A DNA stretch of 14,867 nucleotides from Candidatus Methylomirabilota bacterium (lineage in GTDB: Bacteria > Methylomirabilota > Methylomirabilia > Methylomirabilales > Methylomirabilaceae). Below the pieces are notes generated by a model. It was not told where the DNA came from. It made no database searches and saw only the letters and a list, made by a program, of their open reading frames with translations. Made by a program: the position numbers and the translations under genes. The stretch is taken from NCBI GenBank assembly GCA_028869615.1, contig JAGWRQ010000033.1:1-14867 (forward strand), read 5' to 3'. This document shows, one piece after another, positions 7,777 to 14,486 of the stretch; the stretch's first letter is position 1, and each line of letters opens with the position of its first letter.

Positions 7777-7805
7777 GGAGTTCGCTTCGCACAGTTCAAC
7801 TAACT
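7777..7805 (-). repeat. Right terminal inverted repeat of the IS
   Basis: Its reverse complement starts AGTTAGTTGAACTGTGCGAA, pairing with the left end at 6403. It marks the right boundary, 12 nt after the end of the transposase pseudogene. Confidence 0.7.
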
Positions 7806-7845
7806 TTGGGATTGACTTCTAAGTGGTCATGGAGAAGTTGTCAAG

Positions 7846-8076
7846 GTGAAGGTCTCATCTGCTAAGGCGTCAGCGAAGGCGGCTCCCACAAGAAAGAAAG
7901 CTACAAAGCAAGTTCCAGACGTGGTCGAAAAGGTACAGCAGAAATCACTGGGTTTCAACGAAAAGGGAAATGTTGGCTTAACCGTGCGTATTGAGATCAA
8001 TTTGCCGGCTCAGGGCGATCAGGAAACGCATGATAGAATTTTTCAGAGCATTAAGCAGAACCTCCTGAATGGATAA
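7846..8076 (+). CDS. Small basic protein paired with the Ymh-family gene, function unknown
   Basis: A 76-residue protein from a GTG start, with GGAG 11 nt upstream. The first 35 residues are rich in Lys and Ala and look disordered. The last part (about 42-75) contains GLTVRIEINLPAQG and ends IFQSIKQNLLNG. This pattern of an alternating beta strand then a short helix with 'IFxSIxxxLL' resembles small modules I recall near Ymh/TIGR02391 proteins in accessory regions. Its stop overlaps the next start by 8 nt, so the two are translated together. The frame is open only back to 7816, close to the IS end at 7805, so an original upstream portion or promoter may have been lost to the insertion. Confidence 0.6.
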   Translation: MKVSSAKASAKAAPTRKKATKQVPDVVEKVQQKSLGFNEKGNVGLTVRIEINLPAQGDQETHDRIFQSIKQNLLNG

Positions 8077-8571
8077 CCGCACTTTTGCCCACTTCGAGAG
8101 AATGACTCGAAGGGCTCACCTATTCTCTGATGAAGCCATCAAGCTTGGATCGGTGGAGCATCCATTTGAAACAAAGAACATCCACCCCATGCTTCCGAGC
8201 TGGTCCGCGAGATGTTCGATGATGGTTACTACTCACAAGCGACGTTCGAGGCGTGCAAGTATCTAGATAAAGAAGTCAGTCGGATTTCAAATTGCTCAGA
8301 ATCGGGTTACAAGCTGATGATGAGAGCTTTTCAAGAGACTTCGCCTTTGCTTGCCCTCACCGCTCTTAGGACCGACTCTGAACGTGATGAGCAGGCGGGT
8401 TACAAGTTCATCTTCTCTGGAACGGTGATGGCGATCAGAAATCCCCGTGGGCACGAATACAAGATACGCGATTCAATCGATGAATGTCTTGACCATTTGG
8501 CGCTTATCTCAGCGTTGCTCCGTCGAATCGAAAAAGCGGGATTCCCGCTGACCGGCCGGGGAGATAGGTAA
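8069..8571 (+). pseudogene. TIGR02391 (Ymh-family) protein with a frameshift
   Basis: Two frames together give one protein of about 167 residues. The first, from ATG 8069, runs through FETKNIHPMLP. After about 8195-8199 the match passes to the frame containing ELVREMFDDGYYSQATFEAC, then FIFSGTVMAIRNPRGHEYK and a C-terminal LALISALLRRIEKAGF. The conserved 'GYY..A..EACK' and 'GxxxxIRNPRxHE' blocks are those of the TIGR02391/Hypoth_Ymh family. A single missing G (CCGAG for CCGGAG) would explain the shift, which could be mutation or a homopolymer sequencing error. The family's function is not established, and members often sit beside mobile or defence genes. The downstream half alone could start at ATG 8212 but would lack the N-terminus. 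Confidence 0.75.
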
Positions 8572-8650
8572 CAAAAAAGTCCGGGGACATGGGTTACACC
8601 TTGTGGCGTGTTAATCTACCATATTCGTCCTCGATCCGCATGTGTCGTGC

Positions 8651-8693
8651 ATGGAACCAACGCCCTTTGCGGCAGAGCCGCTCAAGGTTCCAT
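8651..8693. repeat. Nested palindrome in an intergenic stretch
   Basis: ATGGAACC (8651-8658) pairs with GGTTCCAT (8686-8693). Inside it GCGGC (8669-8673) pairs with GCCGC (8677-8681) around AGA. No T-tract follows on either strand, so it is not a standard terminator. It may be a mobile-element remnant. I see no gene in the surrounding 8572-8750. Confidence 0.5.
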
Positions 8694-8750
8694 CACTTGC
8701 TGCGCTCGCTCGGCGCGGCTCGTCGTTAAGCCGTTAGCCTACAGGAGCCT

Positions 8751-9014
8751 ATGATGCAAATCCGAGCCTGCCGGATCTCCCGTTGTTACCATTCTCAGTG
8801 GCTCTCTGTTTGGCCTGCTTCTCGTGGCACCGTTCAGAGCCTAGGTTTTCAGCCAGGTCTGCTACTGTTCGGAGGTGAGGATCATAAGACCTTTCTGGGC
8901 TGCCTCAACTGTAGCCGCATCGATCCCGATTCGGTGCGCGGCCGGTTCGGCGACTATGGCTCGCGATTCTCCGATAAGGGTATTTGGAATCGATTTGACG
9001 AGTTCCGACGATGA
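8751..9014 (+). pseudogene. Degraded gene fragment with LFGG...GCLNCS...WNRF domain
   Basis: The convincing part lies at residues 37-84 of this frame. It includes LLLFGGEDHKTFLGCLNCS and later GDYGSRFSDKGIWNRFDEF, a short repetitive 'YGSxxSxxSxWN' domain that I remember from exported hypothetical proteins. Its function is unknown. The preceding 36 codons do not look like a signal peptide. A neighbouring frame there gives LPLLPFSVALCLACFS, which does, and about one extra base near 8845 would join them. After the stop, other frames give DDDDR and AQGVGHYGYRTR fragments up to about 9065. The simplest reading is a small exported-protein gene disrupted by several indels. Boundaries are approximate. 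Confidence 0.42.
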
Positions 9015-9118
9015 CGATCGGGTGTGCTCAGGGCGTGGGACACTACGGATACCGCACCAGATAGCGACAATGCCACACTGAACAACAAATTCATCGCACA
9101 AGAACGAGGAGGAGAAAA

Positions 9119-9412
9119 ATGCCGATAACCATAGCAGCCGATCCAAAACGGGTCAAGATGGATACGTATCCGGCCATCAGTGTTTATGGTAGAGTAACGC
9201 TGAATAGCGGGCAGCCCGCGGCGGGAAATCAGGTGACGGTCAGGATGGGGTGGATAGAGGACAAACCCGAGTTTGGGACCTCCGGCCCAGATGGTAGCTG
9301 GGGCGTAACTTTTTCTCAGACGCCTCCCAACCAGTTGGGTGGCCGCTGATTGGTCAAGGCTAAGTGCCCTGCGATTGGCGAAGCGGAAATCTTGGTTATC
9401 AGAGTCCCGTGA
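9119..9412 (+). CDS. Ig-like (beta-sandwich) domain protein with in-frame TGA
   Basis: ATG 9119 follows an excellent SD (GAGGAGGAG). The first 76 residues contain SVYGRVTLNSGQPAAGNQVT and TSGPDGSWGVTFSQ, the pattern of carboxypeptidase-regulatory or bacterial Ig-like folds, in which a short linker with 'GxP..G..V' leads into paired strands. A TGA at 9347-9349 ends this frame after QLGGR. The same frame continues with LVKAKCPAIGEAEILVIRVP before a TGA at 9410-9412, a sensible last pair of beta strands, giving a 97-residue domain. Trp would fit at the interrupted position (TGG to TGA). The protein is either truncated by a recent mutation, read through at low level, or misread in sequencing. No signal peptide is visible. 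Confidence 0.58.
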
Positions 9413-9507
9413 GAAAACGTCCATATCCCATACTTTGAAAGGCTAGCGGAGGACGCAAGAACAATCGGACTCGGATCAGCGCCCTGCCTCACCGTAAGAT
9501 CGCTACG

Positions 9508-10467
9508 TCATAGCCCAGGATCGAAGCCCTCGTTCAGGTTGCTCTTGGAGGCGCGGGGCCTGACGCCTCCACCGATGACATAGATCTTGCCGCCGACGGC
9601 TGCCGCGCCGAGACCATGACGCGCCGTCGGCATCGGCGCCATAGCCGTCCATTGGTCGGTGACCGGATCGTAGGCTTCCGTCTGGGCCAGGGTCCTTGCG
9701 GATTCCTCGCCGCCGAAGACAAACAGCCGGCCACCCAAGGCCACGGCAGCGATGCCACCCCTGGCGGTCGGCATCGGGCGCTTCGTCTCCCACCGATCAG
9801 CGGCCGGATCGTAGACCTCAGTGACCGCCAGATTCCGGTCCAGCGATCCGACGCGGCCGCCGACGATATACAGCTTACCGCCCAGCGCCGCGGCCGCCAG
9901 GTGATCGCGTCCTGTCGGCATCGGCGCTCGCTTGCGCCAGGTATCCGTCACCGGATCATACTCCTCGTTGACGTTGAGTACCTGATTGGTCATCCCTCCC
10001 ACTGCGTAGAGCTTTCCATTCATCACGGCCGCGGCCAGCGCTCCTCTTGCAGTCAGCATCGACCGCCTTACCTCCCAACGGTCGGTGGAGGGATCGTAGC
10101 GCCAGAGGCTGGCCACTGGCTGCCAGGGCCAGACATTCCGATACCCGCCGACCACATACAGCTTACCGTCTATGCCGGCGGCTGCCACGTGATGCAGCGC
10201 CTGAGGAAGCGGCGCCCGGTCCTCCCATCGGTCAAGAACGGGATCGTACGCCTGGACGGCATCGGTGACGCCACCGATGAAGAACGTTCTGAAACCCCCG
10301 ATCACGTAGATTTTTCCATCGAGAGCTGCCGTCGCCACCTCAGTGCGTTCGAGCGGCATAGGCGCGGCGGTACGCCAACTCCCCAGGCCCCCGGCCCGGA
10401 CGGCGATCGCAGCAAGGAGGCAGGCTATTCCAACCACCACTGCCAGGTTTTTTGCGCCTCGCTTCAT
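9508..10467 (-). CDS. Exported kelch-repeat beta-propeller protein
   Basis: A protein of 319 residues from ATG 10467, chosen because it opens directly with a signal peptide (MKRGAKNLAVVVGIACLLAA). An in-frame TTG 24 nt upstream would only add a tail before it. Six kelch repeats of about 48 residues follow, each with 'YDPxTDxW', 'PMPTxR', 'AAAxLxGKLYVxGG' signatures, enough for a complete six-bladed propeller. Kelch propellers in exported bacterial proteins serve as binding or enzymatic scaffolds (sialidase- or oxidase-like folds), but no catalytic residues can be assigned here. The protein is probably periplasmic or secreted. The gene stands alone, divergent from the stress-protein gene. Confidence 0.88.
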   Translation of the reverse strand: MKRGAKNLAVVVGIACLLAAIAVRAGGLGSWRTAAPMPLERTEVATAALDGKIYVIGGFRTFFIGGVTDAVQAYDPVLDRWEDRAPLPQALHHVAAAGIDGKLYVVGGYRNVWPWQPVASLWRYDPSTDRWEVRRSMLTARGALAAAVMNGKLYAVGGMTNQVLNVNEEYDPVTDTWRKRAPMPTGRDHLAAAALGGKLYIVGGRVGSLDRNLAVTEVYDPAADRWETKRPMPTARGGIAAVALGGRLFVFGGEESARTLAQTEAYDPVTDQWTAMAPMPTARHGLGAAAVGGKIYVIGGGVRPRASKSNLNEGFDPGL

Positions 10468-10608
10468 TTCTTGCTCACCATGACAGAGCAACTAACCGCT
10501 GTCGCAATCTGCGAGAAGGAACCTCACCGACAACTGGCCTTCTTTGACGAACCGGCGAGCCCCATCGTCCACGACGGCTCTCGTTGCTTTTGGGTTCCCA
10601 CCGAACCA

Positions 10609-10637
10609 TTGACAATATACCTGAGGAGGGCTAGATT
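10609..10637 (+). promoter_or_regulatory. Candidate promoter for the universal stress protein gene
   Basis: TTGACA (10609-10614), a perfect -35, is followed after 17 nt by TAGATT (10632-10637), a moderate -10. It lies 115 nt upstream of the start codon, implying a leader of about 110 nt. The 10468-10752 stretch shows no other gene. Confidence 0.5.
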
Positions 10638-10752
10638 TAAGTTATTATTGGTACGTTATGCGTGATAGCCATACTGAAGCGTGGTGAGGACAACGCCCCA
10701 ATGGCAGTGAGCGGACGGCAATAACCTGCTCGACAGAAGGAGGAATCATACC

Positions 10753-11223
10753 ATGTTGCCAAAATATCAGAAAGTGCTGGTGACCACAGATCTCTCACCC
10801 CTCGGAAACGCCGCGGTCCCCTATGCCTACGCCGTCGTGGCAGAAAAAGGCGGCACTGTCATCCTTTGGTGCGCGGTTGACGTGTCCGGGATGCCGGACC
10901 CGCTCTACGCCCAGCCCACGCCTGGGGAGACGCTCGCTCAGGAGCGGGCGGAGATTCGGGAAGATCTGTTCTCCTCGCTGGAAGCGCTTGTGCCTGAGGA
11001 GGTTCGCACAGCGGGAAAGGTGAAAACGGAGGTACGAGTACTGGAGATCTCCGGATCAGTCCATGATGCGATCTGTGCGGAAGCTGCAGCCAAGAATGTG
11101 GACCTCATTGTGATAGCATCTCATGGCTACTCCGGGATGAAGCACCTGCTCCTGGGTTCGGTGGTGGAGCATGTGTTGCGGGCAGCCGATCGACCCGTCC
11201 TCGTTGTCCGCAGCCGGAAGTAA
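10753..11223 (+). CDS. Universal stress protein (UspA family)
   Basis: A 156-residue single Usp domain. It opens with KVLVTTDLSPLGNAA, the first strand and the Asp of the nucleotide-binding fold. It closes with DLIVIASHGYSGMKHLLLGS and VVEHVLRAADRPVLVVR. The ATP-binding motif is H-G followed by nine residues and G-S, but the usual first Gly of G-x2-G-x9-G-(S/T) is Ala. The domain is therefore ATP-binding-like, with binding likely but not certain. Usp proteins are cytoplasmic dimers that help cells survive starvation, redox or respiratory stress. An excellent SD (AAGGAGG) lies nine nt before the ATG. It appears monocistronic. Confidence 0.93.
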   Translation: MLPKYQKVLVTTDLSPLGNAAVPYAYAVVAEKGGTVILWCAVDVSGMPDPLYAQPTPGETLAQERAEIREDLFSSLEALVPEEVRTAGKVKTEVRVLEISGSVHDAICAEAAAKNVDLIVIASHGYSGMKHLLLGSVVEHVLRAADRPVLVVRSRK

Positions 11224-11405
11224 GGCATTCGCCACTCTCTGCTGAACCATCGGAGGTCAGGAGGCAGAGGCCGGAAATCCAACTGCGGTTGGAGCACTTA
11301 CGAGGTAGGGGGTCCGGAAACCTGACGCTTGGTGGCTGGTCGAGAGGCGCGGGATACTCAGCAAAAGTTCCGCGGCCTATCTCGATTCGATCAACCCTAT
11401 GCTAG

Positions 11406-11434
11406 AAAAAGCCGGGCGCGACAGGCGCCCGGCT
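11406..11434 (-). terminator. Rho-independent terminator, - strand
   Basis: AGCCGGGCGC (11410-11419) and GCGCCCGGCT (11425-11434) make a perfect 10-bp GC-rich stem with a 5-nt loop. Read on the - strand the stem runs into a five-T tract ending near 11406. It would end transcripts of the small membrane-protein gene. The + side has no T-run, so it is a poor terminator for the stress-protein gene. Nothing else is recognisable in 11224-11400. Confidence 0.8.
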
Positions 11435-11680
11435 AAATACATAACTTCGTCGTCGGATAGACAACGCAGATTGCGCGTGGTTCGAAAGCTCAGCATGGGC
11501 GGCAGGTTCTCACGGACTCGCATAAACGCCCATATTGCCTGAATCTCCAACTCACACGTGGGAGATACGACACGAAGGCGGTATCACTGGAAATGCGCAT
11601 CCCAACCTTCAGCCTATTGAGAGATTCCTGCGCTGATTTTATGAGTTCGTGTAATCCTGTAGCTGTATCTGCTGGAACCA

Positions 11681-11770
11681 CTACATGAACGAGATGACCA
11701 TGGCGATCGTCACGAAGATCAACAGGCCACCAGCCGCAAGCCACAACAGTATTGTGTCGCCGCGATCCAC
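11681..11770 (-). CDS. 29-residue single-helix membrane protein
   Basis: A short gene from GTG 11770 to TAG 11681, with an excellent SD (AAGGGAGG) six nt before the start. The product begins MDRGDTILLWLAAGG and continues with about 14 more mostly hydrophobic residues, so from residue 6 to the end it is one transmembrane helix. Sequences of this kind include accessory subunits of terminal oxidases and regulators of membrane pumps, but I recognise no family. Support comes from the ribosome-binding site, the clean hydrophobicity ending at a stop, and a strong terminator in the same direction about 250 nt downstream. The 3' stretch between stop and terminator has an open frame overlapping the stop (from about 11679) of no recognisable character, so a second short gene is possible. 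Confidence 0.55.
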   Translation of the reverse strand: MDRGDTILLWLAAGGLLIFVTIAMVISFM

Positions 11771-12115
11771 TGAAATCCTCCCTTTGTTTGACTGGTTAGC
11801 GATTCACCCTGGTTAAGTGACAGCATCCGCCGTCCGACCAGAGCACTGCAACACTCAACGATTCAGGCACTCAACAGAAGCTTTGCCACATCGACCTACA
11901 ATATTCTTCCTAGAACCGGCAACTGGCACACCTAGCAATCTTCATGCGAACGGTTACGAGCGCTAATGATTCCGGTGTGAAGGCCGGCATATCATTCGGC
12001 AGGATTGGGCCAGCGGCCTTTTTGCGAATAGCTCCGAAGGGAAATTTAACTAAGGTGGATTCTATTGTCAAGTTAAAAATGACGTCTCGAAGTAATCTTT
12101 GAAAAAGGCGATACG
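11771..12115. other. Intergenic stretch with no recognised gene
   Basis: This AT-richer stretch separates the divergent membrane-peptide gene and the heme monooxygenase gene. Short frames occur on both strands but none has a ribosome-binding site with a protein-like composition. No clear repeats or RNA gene are seen. Confidence 0.5.
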
Positions 12116-12144
12116 TTGACAACCTGGATTTCGAAAGTTATGAT
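12116..12144 (+). promoter_or_regulatory. Strong sigma70-type promoter of the heme monooxygenase gene
   Basis: TTGACA (12116-12121), a 17-nt spacer and TATGAT (12139-12144) give a near-consensus promoter with transcription expected to start near 12151. This leaves a leader of about 45 nt and rules out little else upstream, supporting ATG 12196 as the start. Confidence 0.75.
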
Positions 12145-12195
12145 GGTGGCCATCCGATCGAACGAAACATGAACCGTCCTGCAGTGGAGGAAACA

Positions 12196-12504
12196 ATGAT
12201 TGTCGTGGCCAATAGGGTGCCTGTCACAAAAGGGTATGAACGGGAGTTCGAGAAGCGGTTCGACCACCGCTTGGACGTTGTACGGCAGATGCCGGGATTC
12301 ATCCGAAACGAGATCCTTCGACCCATTATGGGCGATTACTACATCCTCATGACCCATTGGGAGAGCCGGGAGGCGTTCGAGGCCTGGACCCAGAGCGAGG
12401 AGTTCAAACAGGTCCACGCCAACATGGCGCCCAAAGAGATGTGTCCCGGTCCCAACGGCTTCGAGATGCACGAGGTGATCCTGGTGTCGGAGAAGAAGTC
12501 ATAG
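12196..12504 (+). CDS. IsdG/HmoB-like heme-degrading monooxygenase (ABM fold)
   Basis: A 102-residue dimeric alpha+beta-barrel protein. It begins MIVVANRVPVTKG, the usual family start, six nt after GGAGG. An upstream ATG at 12169 would add nine residues with no ribosome-binding site. The catalytic triad of IsdG (Asn7, Trp67, His77) is matched by Asn6, Trp64 (in AFEAW) and His74 (in FKQVH) with the same Trp-His spacing. This supports oxidative opening of heme to release iron rather than antibiotic biosynthesis, the other role of the ABM superfamily. It is cytoplasmic and single-gene, driven by a near-consensus promoter. No Fur-like palindrome is evident around it. The closest annotation is antibiotic biosynthesis monooxygenase or heme oxygenase. 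Confidence 0.85.
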   Translation: MIVVANRVPVTKGYEREFEKRFDHRLDVVRQMPGFIRNEILRPIMGDYYILMTHWESREAFEAWTQSEEFKQVHANMAPKEMCPGPNGFEMHEVILVSEKKS

Positions 12505-12698
12505 GGAGACGGCACTAGCCTGCGTGTTCTCCCAAATCTGCACATTGCTGTCAAACTTTTCTTGACGTCTACTCACGCCGTACCGCGAAGCGAGCAGATC
12601 GAGGCCCGAGGGAGGAGGGCACCGGAGGTGTACGCGTTCGTACATTGAGGATGCCCGATGACCGAGAACGATGAGATGCGATGTTTCACGGCACGGCG

Positions 12699-14486
12699 CT
12701 AGGCCAGAGGTTGGTACTGCATCTCATAAAGCCGACTGTAGAGCCCGCCGCAGGCGAGGAGTTCCTGATGGGTCCCTTCCTCCCGGATGCGCCCCTTATG
12801 CAGGACGATGATCCGATCGACGAACTGAATGGTCGAGAGACGGTGGGCAATAATCAGGGCGGTCCGCCCGAGCAGCAGCGCCCGCAGGGCATCCTGGATC
12901 AGCAACTCCGTTGCCGTGTCCACCGAACTGGTCGCCTCATCCATGATCAGGATCGGCCTGTCGAAAGCCAGCGCCCTGGCGAAAGAGAGAAGCTGGCGTT
13001 CGCCTTGAGAGAGCGTCGAGCCACGCTCCTCCACGACGGCGCGGAATGCGCCTGGCAGCCGATCGATAAAATCCTGGGCGTGAACCCGTCGTGTCGCTTC
13101 AGCCATCTGCGCTTCTGAGATAGCCGGATCGCCGAGACTGATATTGCGGGCGATATCTCCGGAGAAAAGAAAGACATCCTGCAGCACCAACCCCAGGTGC
13201 CGCCGTAACGTCCGCTTGTCCCATTCCCGCACGTCGATGCCGTCGATGCGAACGCTGCCGCGCTGGACGTCATAGAACCGGCAAAGGGCCGAGATGATCG
13301 AGGTCTTCCCGGCGCCTGTGGCGCCGACTAAGGCCACCTTTTCACCGGGAGCCACCTTGAAGGAGATCCCCTTGAGGACCGGCTCGCCGGCCGTGTAAGA
13401 GAGCCAGACATCCCTGAACTCGATCTCGCCGCGCAGGCGAACGGGGTGGATGGGCGTGGCAGGTTCCGCCAGCGATTCCTGCACATCGAGCAGCTTGAAT
13501 ACCCGTTCGCTCGATGCCATCGCCGCCTGCAGGATGTTGTACTTCTCCGCCAGATCGCGGATCGGCGTGAAGAGGCGGTTCACATACTGGACAAAGGCGA
13601 TGATGACGCCGGGGAGGATCCGTTCGTCGAGAATCATGGCGCCACCCGCCCAGAGCACGATGCCGACGGTGATGGCGCTGAAGAGCTCGATTGAGGGGAA
13701 GAAGACCGCATTGTACTGGATGCTTTTGAGCAGCACGTCCCGATGCTGCGTGTTGATCTCTTTGAACCTGCGGAAGTGACGCGCCTCCTGACCGAAAGCC
13801 TGGATGGTGGCCATACCGGAGATGTTTTCCTGAAGGTACGCATTCATCCGGGCCAGGATCCGTCGGCTGTCGCGGTAGTTCTCGCGCGCCCGTTTGCGAT
13901 AGGCGGCCGTCGCGGGCAGGATGAACGGGAAGGTAGCGAATGAGATTACGGCCAGGCGCCAGTCCAACACCAACATGGCCACTGCGACCCCGATCAGCGT
14001 CAGCAGGTCGCCCAGCAGCGCGACGACCCCCGATCCGAACAACTCGTTCAGGGTCTCCACATCGTTGATGACCCTGGTCATCAGCCGGCCGACCGGATTC
14101 CTGTCGAAGAAGGCGAGGTCCTGTCGTTGCAGGTGGGTGAAGAGCTGTACCCTGAGGTCATGCATGGCCCGCTGGCCGGTATACTGCATGGTGTAGCTCT
14201 GAGCGTATTGAGACAGGAACCCGATGACCACGGTAATCAGGTAGGCCAGGACCGCGAGGTTCAGGCCATGCAGGTCGCGCGCCGCGATGTAGGTATCGAT
14301 AGCAACCTTGGTGATATACGGCCCGAGCAGTTGCATCCCTGTGGTCAGGAACAGGAGCAGGAGGGAGACCACGACCCACAACCGATACGGCGCGAGGTAC
14401 CTAAGCAGCCGCCGCATCAGTTGGGCATCGTAGACTTTGCCCAGCAGCTCCTCGTCCTGATGACCCTGCGCTTCCTTCATGGCCAT
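12699..14486 (-). CDS. ABC exporter subunit with intact catalytic site (heterodimer partner B)
   Basis: A 595-residue half-transporter with about six membrane helices (35-315) and a C-terminal ATPase. The motifs are Walker [10 protein letters not shown] (388-396), the Q-loop in LVLQDVFLF (Gln436), the signature LSQGE (492-496), Walker B LIMDE with the catalytic Glu517, and the H-loop His548. The signature departs from LSGGQ, and the partner upstream has a degenerate Walker B, the arrangement of heterodimeric type IV exporters such as TM287/288, LmrCD and BmrCD. It probably exports drugs, lipids or peptides from the inner membrane. The upstream gene's stop overlaps the start here (Met1 at 14486 or Met3 at 14480, the latter forming ATGA), so the pair is translationally coupled. 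The substrate is unknown. Confidence 0.93.
   Translation of the reverse strand: MAMKEAQGHQDEELLGKVYDAQLMRRLLRYLAPYRLWVVVSLLLLFLTTGMQLLGPYITKVAIDTYIAARDLHGLNLAVLAYLITVVIGFLSQYAQSYTMQYTGQRAMHDLRVQLFTHLQRQDLAFFDRNPVGRLMTRVINDVETLNELFGSGVVALLGDLLTLIGVAVAMLVLDWRLAVISFATFPFILPATAAYRKRARENYRDSRRILARMNAYLQENISGMATIQAFGQEARHFRRFKEINTQHRDVLLKSIQYNAVFFPSIELFSAITVGIVLWAGGAMILDERILPGVIIAFVQYVNRLFTPIRDLAEKYNILQAAMASSERVFKLLDVQESLAEPATPIHPVRLRGEIEFRDVWLSYTAGEPVLKGISFKVAPGEKVALVGATGAGKTSIISALCRFYDVQRGSVRIDGIDVREWDKRTLRRHLGLVLQDVFLFSGDIARNISLGDPAISEAQMAEATRRVHAQDFIDRLPGAFRAVVEERGSTLSQGERQLLSFARALAFDRPILIMDEATSSVDTATELLIQDALRALLLGRTALIIAHRLSTIQFVDRIIVLHKGRIREEGTHQELLACGGLYSRLYEMQYQPLA

Larger units (their letters stand above)
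6403..7805 (+). mobile_element. IS256/Mutator-type insertion sequence, degraded
   Basis: The element is bounded by imperfect terminal inverted repeats that both begin AGTTAGTTGAA and continue with matching GCGAA and CTCC blocks (left 6403-6429, right 7777-7805 read inward). It holds one transposase gene broken by two stops and a frameshift. No clear target-site duplication is visible next to the ends. The total length of about 1.4 kb fits the IS256 group. Confidence 0.8.

Noticed and set aside
8572..8605. GTCCGGGGACATGGGTT segment resembling a REP or IS end
   Set aside because: No partner repeat or transposase fragment next to it could be identified.
8700..8745. Integron attC-like right end (AAGCCGTTAGCC)
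   Set aside because: No matching inverse core site is found upstream within the expected distance and no integrase is present, so the resemblance is too weak.
9616..10665. 349-codon open frame on the + strand
   Set aside because: It is antisense to the kelch gene. The repeats seen in it mirror the kelch repeats.
12629..12644. TGTACG-CGTT-CGTACA inverted repeat downstream of the ABC genes
   Set aside because: Only 6-bp arms with no T-tract and no gene start nearby that it could control, so neither operator nor terminator is supported.
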